64,000 nt of DNA from Nageia nagi (taxonomy: Eukaryota; Pinophyta), in contig JBITNC010000001.1 of NCBI GenBank assembly GCA_050084985.1, positions 12,276,001 through 12,340,000 of the forward strand. The letters are read 5' to 3'. This document shows, piece by piece, positions 23,650 through 34,759 of the stretch (positions are counted from its first letter, which is position 1; each line of letters opens with the position of its first letter). A program made the position numbers and the translations under genes. Below the pieces are notes generated by a model. That model was not told the origin of the DNA. It worked only from the letters and a program-made list of their open reading frames with translations, and searched no databases.

Positions 23650-24200
23650 GATATTGGTGGTAATCCTTTTAGGGTAGCTACTATGTATGCTTCTAGAGAT
23701 GCTTAGATAAGGAGTGCTCTTTGTAGATGGCTAACTTTGTCCTTACCTTATGTATTTTCTATAGAGACTTTAACATGGCATGAAATTGCTTTCCTCATCC
23801 TATAGGCACTTCAAGTTGGATCAAATGGTGAAAATTTGATATTCTAAGTACTATGAAATCACTAAGTTACATATAAGAGAAGCTAACTTTGCATTGAAAT
23901 ATGAACTTACCAAGACCTATCTTAGAATTAAGACCTACATTTTTAATACACCTTTACAATGATAGGTGGCCACAATATTACATGAGCTTAAGAAAGCTAA
24001 GTTATATGAAGCTAAGGGTTCTCAATTACGAACCCACTAACATTGGCTGCAAATTGAATATAGAGGACCATTAAGGAATTTTTTTAAAATATCCTATCCC
24101 CTTTATCATTATACTCAATTTCAAGCTATTGAATAAGAAAATAAGAGATTCACTAAGCTTACAAAAATTATCAATGTTTTGGCAATCATTATTTAAATAA
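23650..24200 (+). pseudogene. LINE-like remnant
   Basis: Short readable pieces include FRVATMYASRDA, IRSALCRWLTLSLPYVFS and ILHELKKAKLYEAKGSQL followed by a degenerate IEYRGPLRNFF. The order resembles the endonuclease-to-RT linker of plant LINE ORF2 (variable text, then a basic segment, then a KxFF-type end). Many stops and shifts interrupt it, and no RT active site is visible. It lies between two blocks of PPR fragments. The assignment is tentative. Confidence 0.35.
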
Positions 24201-24635
24201 TTCTTTGTCTCTCACTATTTAAATGCAAATCAATAACAAGCATGGGATGCGTGTTGTTATATTGTTAGATTTTAGAAAGATAAAAGGAAGTAGGAAACAT
24301 TGTTGAATAATATATAGGACTACAAAGAGATTAAAAATGTTTTCTATGTAAGGAATGAGAAACTACCTTCAATTAACACATAATAAATAGATACAATGGT
24401 ATTAAGGTGTGGAGGATATGTATACAATATATCTCTATAAATATTGAGTTAGACATATTTCATAAACAACTTTAGAGGGATTTTATATACCAATATGATC
24501 CATTGATATGGTTCAAATTTAAAATACGTTGATACTCATTGGTAAGTGGTTATATAAAATTCATGCATGTCGAATTGAATAAGGTGCCTAGAAGAAAATT
24601 ATGATCCATCCATTGGGATAGGAATTAATACATCC
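24200..24635. other. No gene seen
   Basis: AT-rich sequence between the LINE-like remnant and the next PPR fragments, with no readable frame longer than a few dozen codons. Confidence 0.45.
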
Positions 24636-25015
24636 ATATGCATGCGTTATTTTCTTCTTCCAAATATTTATTTAGAAATGGGCACATGGGATGATGTTTA
24701 AAGAGTAAGGACATTGAAGAAGGATAGTGGAATCAAGAGGACACCTATATGCAGTTTTTTTGAAGTTGAAAAAAGTATACATATTTTTATAAAAGGGTAC
24801 AATTCATGCTCTTCTTCTTTTTAACTAAACTATTTGTAGGAAAAGGGGAATTTGCCATAACAATCCTTTTTTGTTCAATCCTATAAATATTTATACATCA
24901 AAGTGGGCACTTGGGATGATGTTAAAAGATTAAAAACATTGATGAAGGATAGTGGAATCAATAAGATACCTATATGTTCAATGTGATCCTTTTTAGAACT
25001 AGATGAGTATACTCT
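24636..25015 (+). pseudogene. Two more PPR E-region fragments
   Basis: One frame near 24645-24800 reads NIYLEMGTWDDV, then RVRTLKKDSGIKRTPICSFF and EVEKSIHIFI. A second copy at about 24885-24995 reads VGTWDDVKRLKTLMKDSGI and NKIPICSM. Both belong to the same repeated family as 23205-23645 and share the tail containing actaaactatttgtaggaaa. Together the copies show that a unit of about 240-260 bp covering the E region and following sequence was duplicated repeatedly. Confidence 0.6.
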
Positions 25016-25019
25016 AGCT

Positions 25020-25410
25020 TCAATAGAATTGGATTCAAGTTGACAAAAGGGTACAAATTTTTCTCATACAAGCTAGTGTTGGGTTAAAGTTGAAAAAAGG
25101 GTAAATGTTTTTCTTACATGAGATGACCTATCTTGGATTGAAGTTAAAAAATGGGATACATATTTTTCTTGTAGGAGCCTATTGTGTTGGGTTGAAGTTG
25201 GTATAAAAGGTTAAATGTTTTTCTTGTACGAGATGACCAGTGTTCCAGATTGAAGTTGACAAAAGGCTACATGTTTTTCTTGTACAAGCTAGTGTTTGAT
25301 TAAAGTTGATAAAAGGGGTAAATATTTTTAGTGTATACATGATGATCAATGTTGGATTGTTTAGTTGAAAAAGGGTACTTATTTTTTATTTTACGATATG
25401 TAGTTTGATT
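25020..25410 (+). repeat. ~62-bp array derived from the end of a PPR E region
   Basis: About six or seven degenerate units carry the core ttgaagttgacaaaagggta followed by catttttcttgtac-like sequence. The core encodes WIEVDKRVHTFLV-like text in the neighbouring PPR fragments, so the array grew from the last coding segment of that family. Units recur near 25030, 25087, 25142, 25190, 25248, 25300 and 25365. Confidence 0.6.
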
Positions 25411-25429
25411 AAAGTTAAGTAAACTATTA

Positions 25430-27200
25430 AAATTTTAATGTAATTATTCAATTTTTTAATTAAACTAAACTAATTTTGCAAGAAAAGAATAAAATGCAAG
25501 AAATTAAAGTACACCTAATTTGCAAATAAAAAACTAAATTAAAGTACACACCTAGAAAACTAAATTTTTAACTCTTTTTTTGCAAATAAAAAATAAGAGA
25601 AGCAAGAAATAGGGTACCTAGAGAGCTGAAGAAGGTCATGTGATGGATGCAAGGCATAGTAGCATGGTGGAGGGCCTCCTCAAACCAAAATTACATTTTT
25701 CTATCCTCCTCAGATCAAATTCAGGTTCACTGTAGGAGAGAATGATGGCTTGTAGGCTATTTTCGTAGGGTATATAGTTCTATGAAATGAAATTTCAATT
25801 ATTAAGAACCAAAATATCATTTTTGAAAACCAAAATTTCATTCCTTAAGAACTAAAATTTCATTTTTGGTTTGGGACTATAAACCAAAATAAAATTTTAG
25901 TTTTTAAAGATATATATATATATATTGGTTTGGGAGGTAGAAGGAAACAAAAATTTTGTCTTTAAAAATTGAAATTTTATTTTAGTTTTCCCTTTTTTCT
26001 TAAGTGAAGATGTCCACCTTAAGTGGACCCATATTCTTGCACTTACCCAAAACTAGGGAATAAATTAGATCTCTAACAATAATAGAAATATAGCTTCAAA
26101 AGTACTCAATATACAATCCCATGCATAATGAAGATAGAAGCATAACAAAAATATATAGGAACATGCATCCACATTTGATACACAATATGAGAGTTACTAC
26201 TATCAAAAATGAAGCAAGAATATGTATAGTGTTGTATTAAGCCTGTAATAAGTTCTAGGGAAAATCCCAAGACTCAAGAATACTTAAACTAGACTCCTCA
26301 AGGTTGGTGCATGTTCCAAGAAGGATCCCAAGCTAGGAGTAAGTCTCAATACATCTCCCAATGGTTGTTGCAAGCTCGCAAGTGTCAAGAATGTTAGGTG
26401 CAAGCTCTCTAAGAGATGTTGAAGTGTAGATGGACCAATTTTAGGCTATGGAGTAACCTTAAGCTCTAGAAGGTTAAAAAGGGAAGCATACCTAAGGGTG
26501 GGATCACATGGAGGGGGCTTCCTAAAAATTAGAAGAGGATTTTGCTAATAATTTTTAAGAATATTTTTAAATTAATGGGTCCATGAATTAAGTGTGTATT
26601 TTAGCTTAAAAATTTAAGCTTAAAAATTTAAGGAATAGTTTTTCTTTATAATTTTTCCCTCCATTTTATTTAGGCCAAAATCTACCAGTTGATTAACAAG
26701 TGACATAAAACTTCAAAATCAACTAGATAATTGATAAGTAGCATAAAACCTTCCAAACAAATTCCTAAATTTTCTAAGTGAGTGAGGAAATTTCCATCCC
26801 CATCTCTTTTTCATCAGCTAAAATAAGAAGTCCTAAAAAATAGTGGCTCCTATTTTCTTGGATAAAATTCCAATTTTATCTCATGGGACATCCTGCTCCA
26901 TGAAAATAGATCTTATAGCCCCTCCATGGGATTCCACTGTAAGCTTCGAATGATCCAAGATCAAATGCACAAGATGATGTATTCAAATGAGGTTCTCACT
27001 TCCCTTTTATATAAGTCTAATTTTAATTTGTGTTTGGCTGATCCAACCCAAAAATATGAATAACTCTTAATTGACAAATGACTCTTCCTATGCTAGATGT
27101 TGGATAATTAAGGATTAATATATATCCTTATTACAAAACATGGGCTACTTTTATTATAAAAAATAAAATACTCCTAATCTAAATATAATTCACTTTTAAC
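25430..27200. other. No gene seen
   Basis: Near 25795-25990 there are several aaccaaaatttcattttt-like words in both orientations around a short tatata run, which could fold. Near 26600-26640 the word aaaaatttaagctta is repeated. A tttatataag box at about 27006 lies in LTR-like text (26200-27050), but I cannot pair it with a second LTR. No coding sequence is recognised. Confidence 0.4.
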
Positions 27201-27273
27201 ACCCCTCATAGAGTCATACCATTAATTATAAGTGTCACAAATGACACTAAATACAATATTAATAAACTAGGCC

Positions 27274-27672
27274 TTATGCATGTGATAGTAAAAATTGGAT
27301 TCGGGGGTGAATCTTCAAAAGTCCATATCTCCCTTGTTTCTTGCCAAAGTAGGTCATGTAACCTATAAAAACATTTGGCATGATATGCCCTATCCATTTT
27401 AGAATATAAATCAATGATCCAAGGATTACAGAGAAAGTTATACCTTCAACAAGATTTCTCAAAATTAGGGACATTACAAGTCCTCTATACTCAGATTGCT
27501 TTCCCTCAAGCAATTCTAAATGTATCCCAAAGTGATACTTTTCCTCTTTATTTGTCTTCAAGTGTACCAAACTATCTAAGTATCCCAATTGGTGCTTGAT
27601 TCCATGATTTTCCTCTAAGCATGCTTGCAAACTATCCAAATACTTCTCAAAAAAATCCCTTGGTATTATCAA
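27274..27672 (-). CDS. Open frame of 132 codons, unidentified
   Basis: The frame starts MIIPRDFFEKYLDSLQACLE and later reads IGHIMPNVFIGYMTYFGKKQ, ending LKIHPRIQFLLSHA. I recognise no domain. There is a weakly hydrophobic middle (MSLILRNLVEGITFSVILGS), but no signal peptide. It lies on the same strand as the gag-like and unidentified frames at 28.7-30.5 kb and could be the tail of the same decayed element. Length alone makes it more than chance would easily give in AT-rich DNA, but it may still be accidental. Confidence 0.25.
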   Translation of the reverse strand: MIIPRDFFEKYLDSLQACLEENHGIKHQLGYLDSLVHLKTNKEEKYHFGIHLELLEGKQSEYRGLVMSLILRNLVEGITFSVILGSLIYILKWIGHIMPNVFIGYMTYFGKKQGRYGLLKIHPRIQFLLSHA

Positions 27673-28733
27673 GAGAATGCAATTATGGAGGTGGTTTTCA
27701 CAAGTAGTAAAGGTAAAGAATGTTGTTGATTATGCATGCATCTTCAATACCAAAACTTGTACCTTATTTCTAAATTGGTACCCATGTTTTTTTGTTCTCA
27801 AATTATGAAGAATTATGACTGATAAAGTGTTGGCTTAAGTTATCTTGCTGATAGATAGGACTATTTTGGGATCATAATGTTGATAAAATACCTCCCAAAT
27901 GCTCCCCCCACATTAATACTTGATTCTTGATCTATTTTTCAAACTACATTATCCTTTGAAATATTGGGTTCAACCAAAACTATGTATAAATCAATCAATA
28001 GTGGACTAAGTTTTGAGTCCACAAACTCTATCTTTAGATACACAATAGTCTTCAATCCAACTTTTTCAAACTTCTTCCAAACTTAACTAAACTTGATTAT
28101 GCATAAACCATAGAAAAGTGATGCAAATTCTTTTTCCATAAACCTTAGAGAAAATACTTGATAATTAATACCTTGATTTGAATATCAACAAGATTCGTTG
28201 GCTGAGGTAGCATGGTCTTTTTTTATCATGTTATGAACCCTTTAAATCATCATACTTGGCTGTCCCAAACTTGAACATAAATCAATCATAAATATGTCTC
28301 TTGCTATCATGTTTAATAGTCCATAGGGAGGAGCTAAGTTGATGAATTTTGCCCCCAACATGTGCTATTTGTCTTCTATAAGATTATCACAAAAAATAGA
28401 GATGGTGCTTAGGATATCCCTTTTATATTTGCAATGATTTTTTATCTTCTCTTAACTTGTAGATACTACTACAAACTCTATGAGTATTGTTGTTCCTTTT
28501 ATTTGTTGCATGGAAAAACCTTAAGGGAAAATGTTTCATGTGTTTGCATCAAAATTTTAGTAGAGACCAAAGAGTTGAAACCATACTCAATAATTTGTTA
28601 TCAAAACCAACTGTGTTACTTCCTCATATTATGTGGGTGTTAAGACTAATTTTTTTCATTAAAGGTTGCTCATGGGTGTTAGGATTGATTTTGTCATTAA
28701 ATGTTGCCCTTGGATGTCACCTAAACTCAAGTT

Positions 28734-29294
28734 TCATTCTTTCCTTATTATTGCATAATGATAGAATTGAGAAAACCCCATAATAACACAAAACACATAT
28801 ATGAAAAATGAACTAATGGAGTAATACATATCATCCACATGACCATGTACAACATTTTTCTCTAAAACAAACTTAGTTTTGATTCTCACAAGAAAAATAT
28901 TCTTTATCATCACAAAAAATATTCTTCCATACTTATTAAAATGAGTAAATTCAATCCTCATGCAATGCATCCCCAAAATTGGGAATCTATGTAATATAAT
29001 AGCATGAATTAACACATAAAATATAGTGATTACCAAGATATTAAGCTTTGTATGATGTGCAACACTTATTTCAATACCAACCAACCCATATGAAGTAAAT
29101 ATTTCCTTTGACTTTGTTCCACATGATTCAATCTTATTTGGGGAACCAGATTTAAGTTGAAACAAAGCCTTAACTCCCCAATTTGTTTCTCTAATCATGA
29201 TATCCCCACTATGGTTATGAGCAATTCTCTTTGGTACCACTATATGAAGTGGTCCTTTAACTTGTTGTTTCATTAGTTCATATTCCATTCCCAA
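28734..29294 (-). CDS. Open frame of 186 codons, unidentified (longest in the window)
   Basis: The protein begins MGMEYELMKQQVKGPLHIVV and has a basic, mixed N-terminal half (RIAHNHSGDIMIRETNWGVK, SYGLVGIEISVAHHTKLNIL) and a hydrophobic second half (VITIFYVLIHAIILHRFPIL). I find no RT, protease or integrase motif. It lies about 1.2 kb downstream of the gag-like region on the same strand, so it may be element-derived. The absence of any stop in 186 codons is notable because nearly every other frame here is broken. Confidence 0.3.
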   Translation of the reverse strand: MGMEYELMKQQVKGPLHIVVPKRIAHNHSGDIMIRETNWGVKALFQLKSGSPNKIESCGTKSKEIFTSYGLVGIEISVAHHTKLNILVITIFYVLIHAIILHRFPILGMHCMRIEFTHFNKYGRIFFVMIKNIFLVRIKTKFVLEKNVVHGHVDDMYYSISSFFIYVFCVIMGFSQFYHYAIIRKE

Positions 29295-29399
29295 TGCATA
29301 CTAAGATGAGCTAATTAAACTTAGTATCCTACTATAAAAATAAAGGATGTTATAGTAACTTTTGTGAGTTGTAATGTTGCTAAATATTATCTCAAATAT

Positions 29400-30480
29400 G
29401 TGCCCCTAGATTTCCTTTATTCTAAGTGTACTACTACAAAAATCAGAAGTGTTGTAGTACCTTTTATGAGTGGTAATTTGGATGGTCCATGACTTTAAAA
29501 AGTACCAAGATAAATTCATAGGTGGTGCATCCCTTTGAAATCTCTTCAAAGTATTTTCAATAATGGGTCCACCATGTTGATGTTGTGATACTCTTTCTTC
29601 AGTGTCAACTTCTAGACTTGGGACATCTTCTTTGCTTATCATAGTTTCTACATAAGGCTTATGAACTAAGTCATCTTCTTGTGGAAATATGTCATCCTTA
29701 TTTCATCACATTCTTCCTTTAAGGGTGTATTAATGATATCAATACGTTATCAATTCCAATAACAATAGAAATCTCATTGGTTTGGTTTATTAGAGCCATT
29801 GTTTTGTTCTTTTCCTCATGCTCAACATTATCAAGAGTAGGTGTATGCATATCCTTAATAGCATTTTAGAATTTCATTATACATACCTAACAATATAGGA
29901 TATTTTCTTCATGTGATTCGAGCTACTCTTCTTCTCTAATCTCCTCATTTGTTTTCTCAAAATGCTCACAGATCTTTTGGCTAAAATCTTAGAAATTGAT
30001 GATGTCAAGTCACAAAGTGGTAAGACCATTGTATTACCAATTCATCCATAATACCTTCAATGTGGAGTGAGGCATAGTGAATTGCATTATTCTCATTCAT
30101 TATATGGAGGATGAAGTGTGTTCTCATATTTGTTAGTCATACTTTTATTTTTATATTACTTCCATTGAACATGGGCACTTACAATTTCTTATAGTACTTG
30201 CTTTATTGGTCAATCTTCCTAGAAAACTTCAAATATTCCTTAAATGAAATCACTTATCTAAATTCATCACTTTTTACTTTATATTTTGGGAAATGGTCAT
30301 CCATCTCATCATATTATCTTTTGTTACTTTCTTTCTCTTACAAGAATGTAAGTGATAGGTGGGTAGCACCCTCTTATCCATGCATGGTTGATCCTATCAT
30401 TCCTTGATGGGGCTGAGAGATCCCTTCAACTTTGTTGACTAACTGAGTTAGAAAATCAACCATATGAGATAACTAAGCCT
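29400..30480 (-). pseudogene. Gag-like region downstream of an LTR
   Basis: On the minus strand, starting about 100 bp after the LTR at 30581, the text reads FLTQLVNKVEGISQPHQGMI, then FKEYLKFSRKIDQ, NGSNIKIKV, then MRTHFILHIMNENNAIHYAS and LHIEGIMDELVIQWSYHFVT. This has the pattern of a plant retrotransposon gag. Downstream, 29642-29406 is open and reads KEDVPSLEVDTEERVSQHQH and ENTLKRFQRDAPPMNLSWYF. Stops break most of it. Its LTR appears to be the same one that ends the Copia element on its right. Confidence 0.5.
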
Positions 30481-30580
30481 ATATGACTAAATTTCTATTC
30501 TACCAAGATCTCATAAAATCCCTCTAAAACATCATCATAATAGCATAAACATAATTGCTAATATCACAAACTTGATACCA

Positions 30581-31023
30581 ATATAAAGTATTTCCTCCAA
30601 CCAAGGGAGTACATACACTAATCTAATACCTTTTTATTCTCAAATAACACTCTCTTACAACAAATCTTTCTCACTTCTCCTAAAAACCCTAGAGCATAAC
30701 TTTTCTATAAACATAATTGAGTAATCTCAAGGAGAGGATCCTCTATTTATAGGTCAAAATCCTCCCTTGGATCACTCTTTTAACCATTGTACAATGTCAT
30801 GACATGCATCATCTTTTTACTCAAGGGGAATGTTCATAAATGGAGTGTAGGATAAATTACATTATTTTATTCACAAATACTTAAAAGGTATCTAAGGATA
30901 CTTTTACATATTAATGGATTTACATTATCATATTCACTAAATACTTAAGGTATCTAGGATACATTTAAGTATTAAATGAATTACATAAAAAGACCTTACA
31001 ATAATGTATTATACATTCCAACA
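30581..31023 (-). repeat. LTR (443 bp) with PPT on one side and a PBS-like site on the other
   Basis: On the minus strand the LTR starts tgttggaatgtataatac directly after the polypurine tract aagggggag (31033-31024). It contains a TATA-like ctataaatagagg box (about 30753-30741). It ends near 30581, followed by tggtatcaag at 30580-30571, which resembles the initiator tRNA-Met primer site tggtatcagagc. I found no second copy of it in the window. Confidence 0.6.
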
Positions 31024-31799
31024 CTCCCCCTTAATGCAATATTTGGGTAGAGTAATGAAAAGACAAGAAATAAAGAGTAGGAGAGATTTATCCTCCATAA
31101 AGATATAATCATAGATGAGAACATTTACATCTTTGATAAATAAGCAAGATATTATATTGAGGCTCATTACATACCATTTGAAAAAATGGTTTTCAATACA
31201 ATCATTAATCATAATTGGCTTTCAATACATGATGAGCCTCCATGAAACTATCCACTTAAGGTAGGTAACCTGCACTCTCAAGAAGAAACTTGCAAGCTAC
31301 AATAAGCTCATAAACAAGATCAATCAGATGCATAATATAAATATTCATATCAAAATAAGATAAATGAATCAATTAATACCATCCATAGAATAAATAATGC
31401 TACACTATAAGTCATCATGAATATGATAAGCTAATACTCATAGTCACCAACTATATAAAATATATGTTGATGAACATAAAAAATATATCATAAGAACATA
31501 CAAGTTTCTCACATATGGATAACCAAACAATACCAAAATGCACATATTGATTCGTCACCTATTCATAGCTGAAATAGTGCTAGCATAAGCCATCATATGT
31601 TGAAAAAATGTACAACTAGTTCCTCATATAAAGTGAACTAACTATGAAGGTGTACATCATATGCTAAAAATGTACAACTAGTTCCCCACACAAAGCAAAC
31701 TAACCATAAAGGTGTACACAAAGATTAACACTATACATCCAAGAAATTCTTCTAGGGATAAAGTTATCATCATAGATATGAATTCAACAAGAATTCAAC

Positions 31800-32400
31800 C
31801 TTCACTCACCCTTAAAGAAAATTTCAACAACCTAATGGATTCCTTGAGATTGTAGAATTGAGCTTAAAAAAGGGTCTTGGTGAACAAACTAGCAGTGTTT
31901 AGGACTGATGGAAAATACTGCAAATGAAGGATACCATATAGAAACTTCTCCATAGCTAACAAAATGTTCTTGGATTTTAACATGTTTTGTTATCTAATAA
32001 AAAATAGAGTTCTTTTCCAAATAAATAATTGACTAATTATCTAAATAAATCTAATATGGTTGAGCTTGGTCATAGCTAATTTCTTTCAGAATATGCCTTA
32101 ACCAAATAGCTTCTCGATTCATGAATGACTTGGCTCGATATTTTACCTCTATGGTGGAGAGATTAGTAGTAAGATATTTCTTGAAATACCAAGATATAGA
32201 ACTTGAACCAATGCTAAATACATAAGAAAATGTTTATTTCATATCATCTCTATCTCCTCCATAGTTAGAATTTGAGAACTTTGAAAGAACAAATGAGGGC
32301 AATTTGAAATGCATGATAGCAAGATTCTTTGTTCTTGTAACATACCTCAAAATTTGCTTAACAATATTAAGAATATGAACATACAATTTCTACATAAACT
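31800..32400 (-). pseudogene. Copia RNase H and pol end
   Basis: The text reads FSNSNYGGDRDDMK, YVFSIGSSSISWYFKKYLTT, STIEVKYRAKSFMNREAIWL and RHILKEISYD, then NSIFYQITKHVKIQEHFVS, the usual Copia RNase H blocks (DADWAG-like first Asp now Asn). It ends near 31800 with FFKGE. Stops and one shift break the frame. Confidence 0.7.
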
Positions 32401-33330
32401 ATACCATAATATTTACTACAAAGGAAATATCTAGCATGGAGATAATTAAATAAAGAACACTACTAATTAATTGCATGTAAGCCATAGCATCTACCAACTC
32501 AGAGTTAGAACTAAAAGATAGAGGGATTCTAGGAGAGACGAGGATCACAACACATTTGCACTTTTCCATTCTAAAATTTTGTAATATGTTTGAGATATAC
32601 TTGAAATGATTGAGGTAAGTATAATCTTTGTATTGGTACACTTACATACCAAGCTCGTAATGCAAGAGATCAAGACTAGTAATCCAAGAGATCAAGATCA
32701 ATAATGCAAGGGATCAAGATCATTAATGCAAGAGACCAAGATCAACAAATCATCCACATAGAGAAGAATCAATACCAAGTATTATCCCTTATTGAGAACA
32801 TATAGATCTATATTGTAGAAGCACTTATAAAATCCAACATCCTAGAAGTATCTTAAAATATTTTTGTACCAAGCTCTAGGTTCTTACTTAAAATTTATAC
32901 AATGACTTCTTTACCTTGCACATAAAGGAATCTTTTCCTTCCATAACAAACCCTTTTGTTTGATGCATGTATATATCCATATCTAATTCATCATTGAGAA
33001 AATAACTCTTGAGATCAAGTTGAAAATCTTTCTATATCTGATCTACTAAAAGAGAATGCATTGATTTGATTATGGGAATCTTTACCATTAGAGCAAAGGT
33101 TTCCTCATAATTAACTCTGTATTTTTGATCAAAATCCTTGGCTACAAACATTGCCTTATATTTCTCAATTTCTCCAGCTAAATAAAATTTAACCTTTTAA
33201 ATCCACTTATTACCAATCACATTTCATTTATTGGGATAAGGAACCAAGTCCCAAGTTTGATTTTTTATCAAAGCCTCATACTCCACTTTCATGGCTTCCA
33301 TCCAACATTTATGCTTTGAAATTTCCTTGA
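32400..33330 (-). pseudogene. Copia reverse transcriptase
   Basis: The text reads KARLVAKDFDQKYRVNYEET-like sequence (VAKDFDQKYRVNYEETFALM), then FQLDLKSYFLNDELDMDIYM and QTKGFVMEGKDSFMCKVKKS, then LLYVDDLLIL with the YVDD active site intact near 32775. Directly after YVDD a 22-bp minisatellite (32655-32755) interrupts the domain. The C-terminal RT part at 32641-32399 reads YLNHFKYISNILQNFRMEKC. Confidence 0.75.
32655..32755 (-). repeat. 22-bp minisatellite inside Copia RT, next to YVDD
   Basis: About four units of gatcttgatctcttgcatta plus two bases (minus strand) lie directly after the codons for LLYVDDLLIL. On the plus strand the units read aatgcaagagatcaagatca. The repeats extend from the coding sequence itself (ttgttgatcttggtctcttg), so they arose by local slippage or unequal exchange within RT. 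Confidence 0.8.
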
Positions 33331-33559
33331 AGGATGAGACCTTTCTATTGCTATTAATTTTTATAAATAAGGATTTATTTAAGATCATAATTCTTTTTAT
33401 CCTTTATGTTAGAAAAGTTTTCTCTTGAGGTGACTTATCTACACCAATATCCATCTAGTTAGGTATAATAAAAGATTCATCAAGATCATCTAGGTCCTCA
33501 CAAGAAGCAGATTTCTCAGGAAGTTCATTGAAATTTACATCCTTTGAGGTGAATACTAC

Positions 33560-34250
33560 TCTAGATTAAGGAAAGTAGATTTAGTAGCCTCTATGCTAAC
33601 TATCATAGCCCACAAAGATGCATTTTTTAGATCTCTTATCCAGCTTCTTTATTTTCTTAAGAATAATAAAGACATAGACATCACAACCAAAAATCCTAAA
33701 ATGAGAGATGTTAGGTTTCTTTCTCATCCATGTATCACATGGGTTTTATCTTAAAATATTTTTGAAGGGTATCTATTTAGTGTGTAGATCACGATGCTCA
33801 AAACTTTATCCCATAAGAAGAAAGGAATATTTTATAATATGCACCTAGCCATTTCCTAAATGGTTCTATTATTTCTTTTAGTAACACCATTTTACTAAGG
33901 GGTGTAAAGGATCATGAATTGCCTCTTGATATTGTATTTGGTATAATAGTCATTAAACTCATTGCTATTATATTCATTCCCATTATTAGATCTCATCATC
34001 TTGATTTTGAAGTTAGAATGATTTTCAATTAAGAATTTGAAATATTTGAACCTATCAAAATTTTGATGCGTGTGCTTGAGTAGATAACCAATTGTCATCC
34101 TACTAAATTTTTTTATGAAGGTCAGATATAAGATGCTCCTCTAATATACCTAGTCTAAAATGGACCCATAAAATATGACTACATAAGATGAAGAGATTTC
34201 ATTACCCTTGTTGCCTTATCTTTTTTAAAGTTTTTCCTATTCATCTTTCC
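33560..34250 (-). pseudogene. Copia integrase
   Basis: The open frame 34098-33895 reads HTHQNFDRFKYFKFLIENHS, then KMMRSNNGNEYNSNEF, then YNIKRQFMILYTP. The second catalytic Asp in the usual SDNGGEY-type motif is Asn. Just downstream the usual AERKNRT motif reads VTKRNNRT, so the catalytic Glu is Lys. Further on there is NIPFFLWDKVL and a YVDD-unrelated C-terminal part to about 33560. Both changes are single G-to-A transitions. Confidence 0.7.
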
Positions 34251-34753
34251 TAGGATGCATTTCTCACATAGACCAATTGTGGGTGATATTGAAGGCAAAC
34301 TTCTATAAGTTCTTTATTTTTCATGACTTGAATAATTTTATGGTTAAGGTGGCCTAATAAATGGTACTAAAGATTAACCCAAGAGAAAACATTCATAGCA
34401 AGACATATCTTTATTGGTGCTTGATCCATAATTTAGAGATTATCTTTCACTAATCCTTTCACCAAAGTGGTAAGTCCATTCTGTATGTATGAGGAGTGTG
34501 TGTTAAACTTGAATGCATATCCTTTCCTTGAAAATTGAATTATGGAAATAAGGTTCATAGTTAGTTTAGGCACATAGAGCGCATTTTCAAGAACCTTTCT
34601 TTGCAAAAATACACTTCCAATACCTTGGAATTTGAGGATTGAATTATCATATATCAAAACTACATCTTTTTTACACTTATGGGAATTTTCAAACTTAGCC
34701 TTTTCAAAACACATGTGATTCATGCATTGAAAGTCAACAATCCAATCAGTCAA
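34250..34753 (-). pseudogene. Copia protease and pre-integrase region
   Basis: The frame at 34753-34433 starts MTDWIVDFQCMNHMCFEKAK. The expected catalytic Asp-Ser-Gly-Cys-Ser run is now Asp-Phe-Gln-Cys-Met. It continues VVLIYDNSILKFQGIGSVFL, ENALYVPKLTMNLISIIQFS and KGYAFKFNTHSSYIQNGLTT, which is the standard protease-to-pre-integrase text of plant Copia elements. Next to it, further left, is the HHCC zinc-binding region, which is badly broken. Confidence 0.7.
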
Positions 34754-34759
34754 GAAAGT

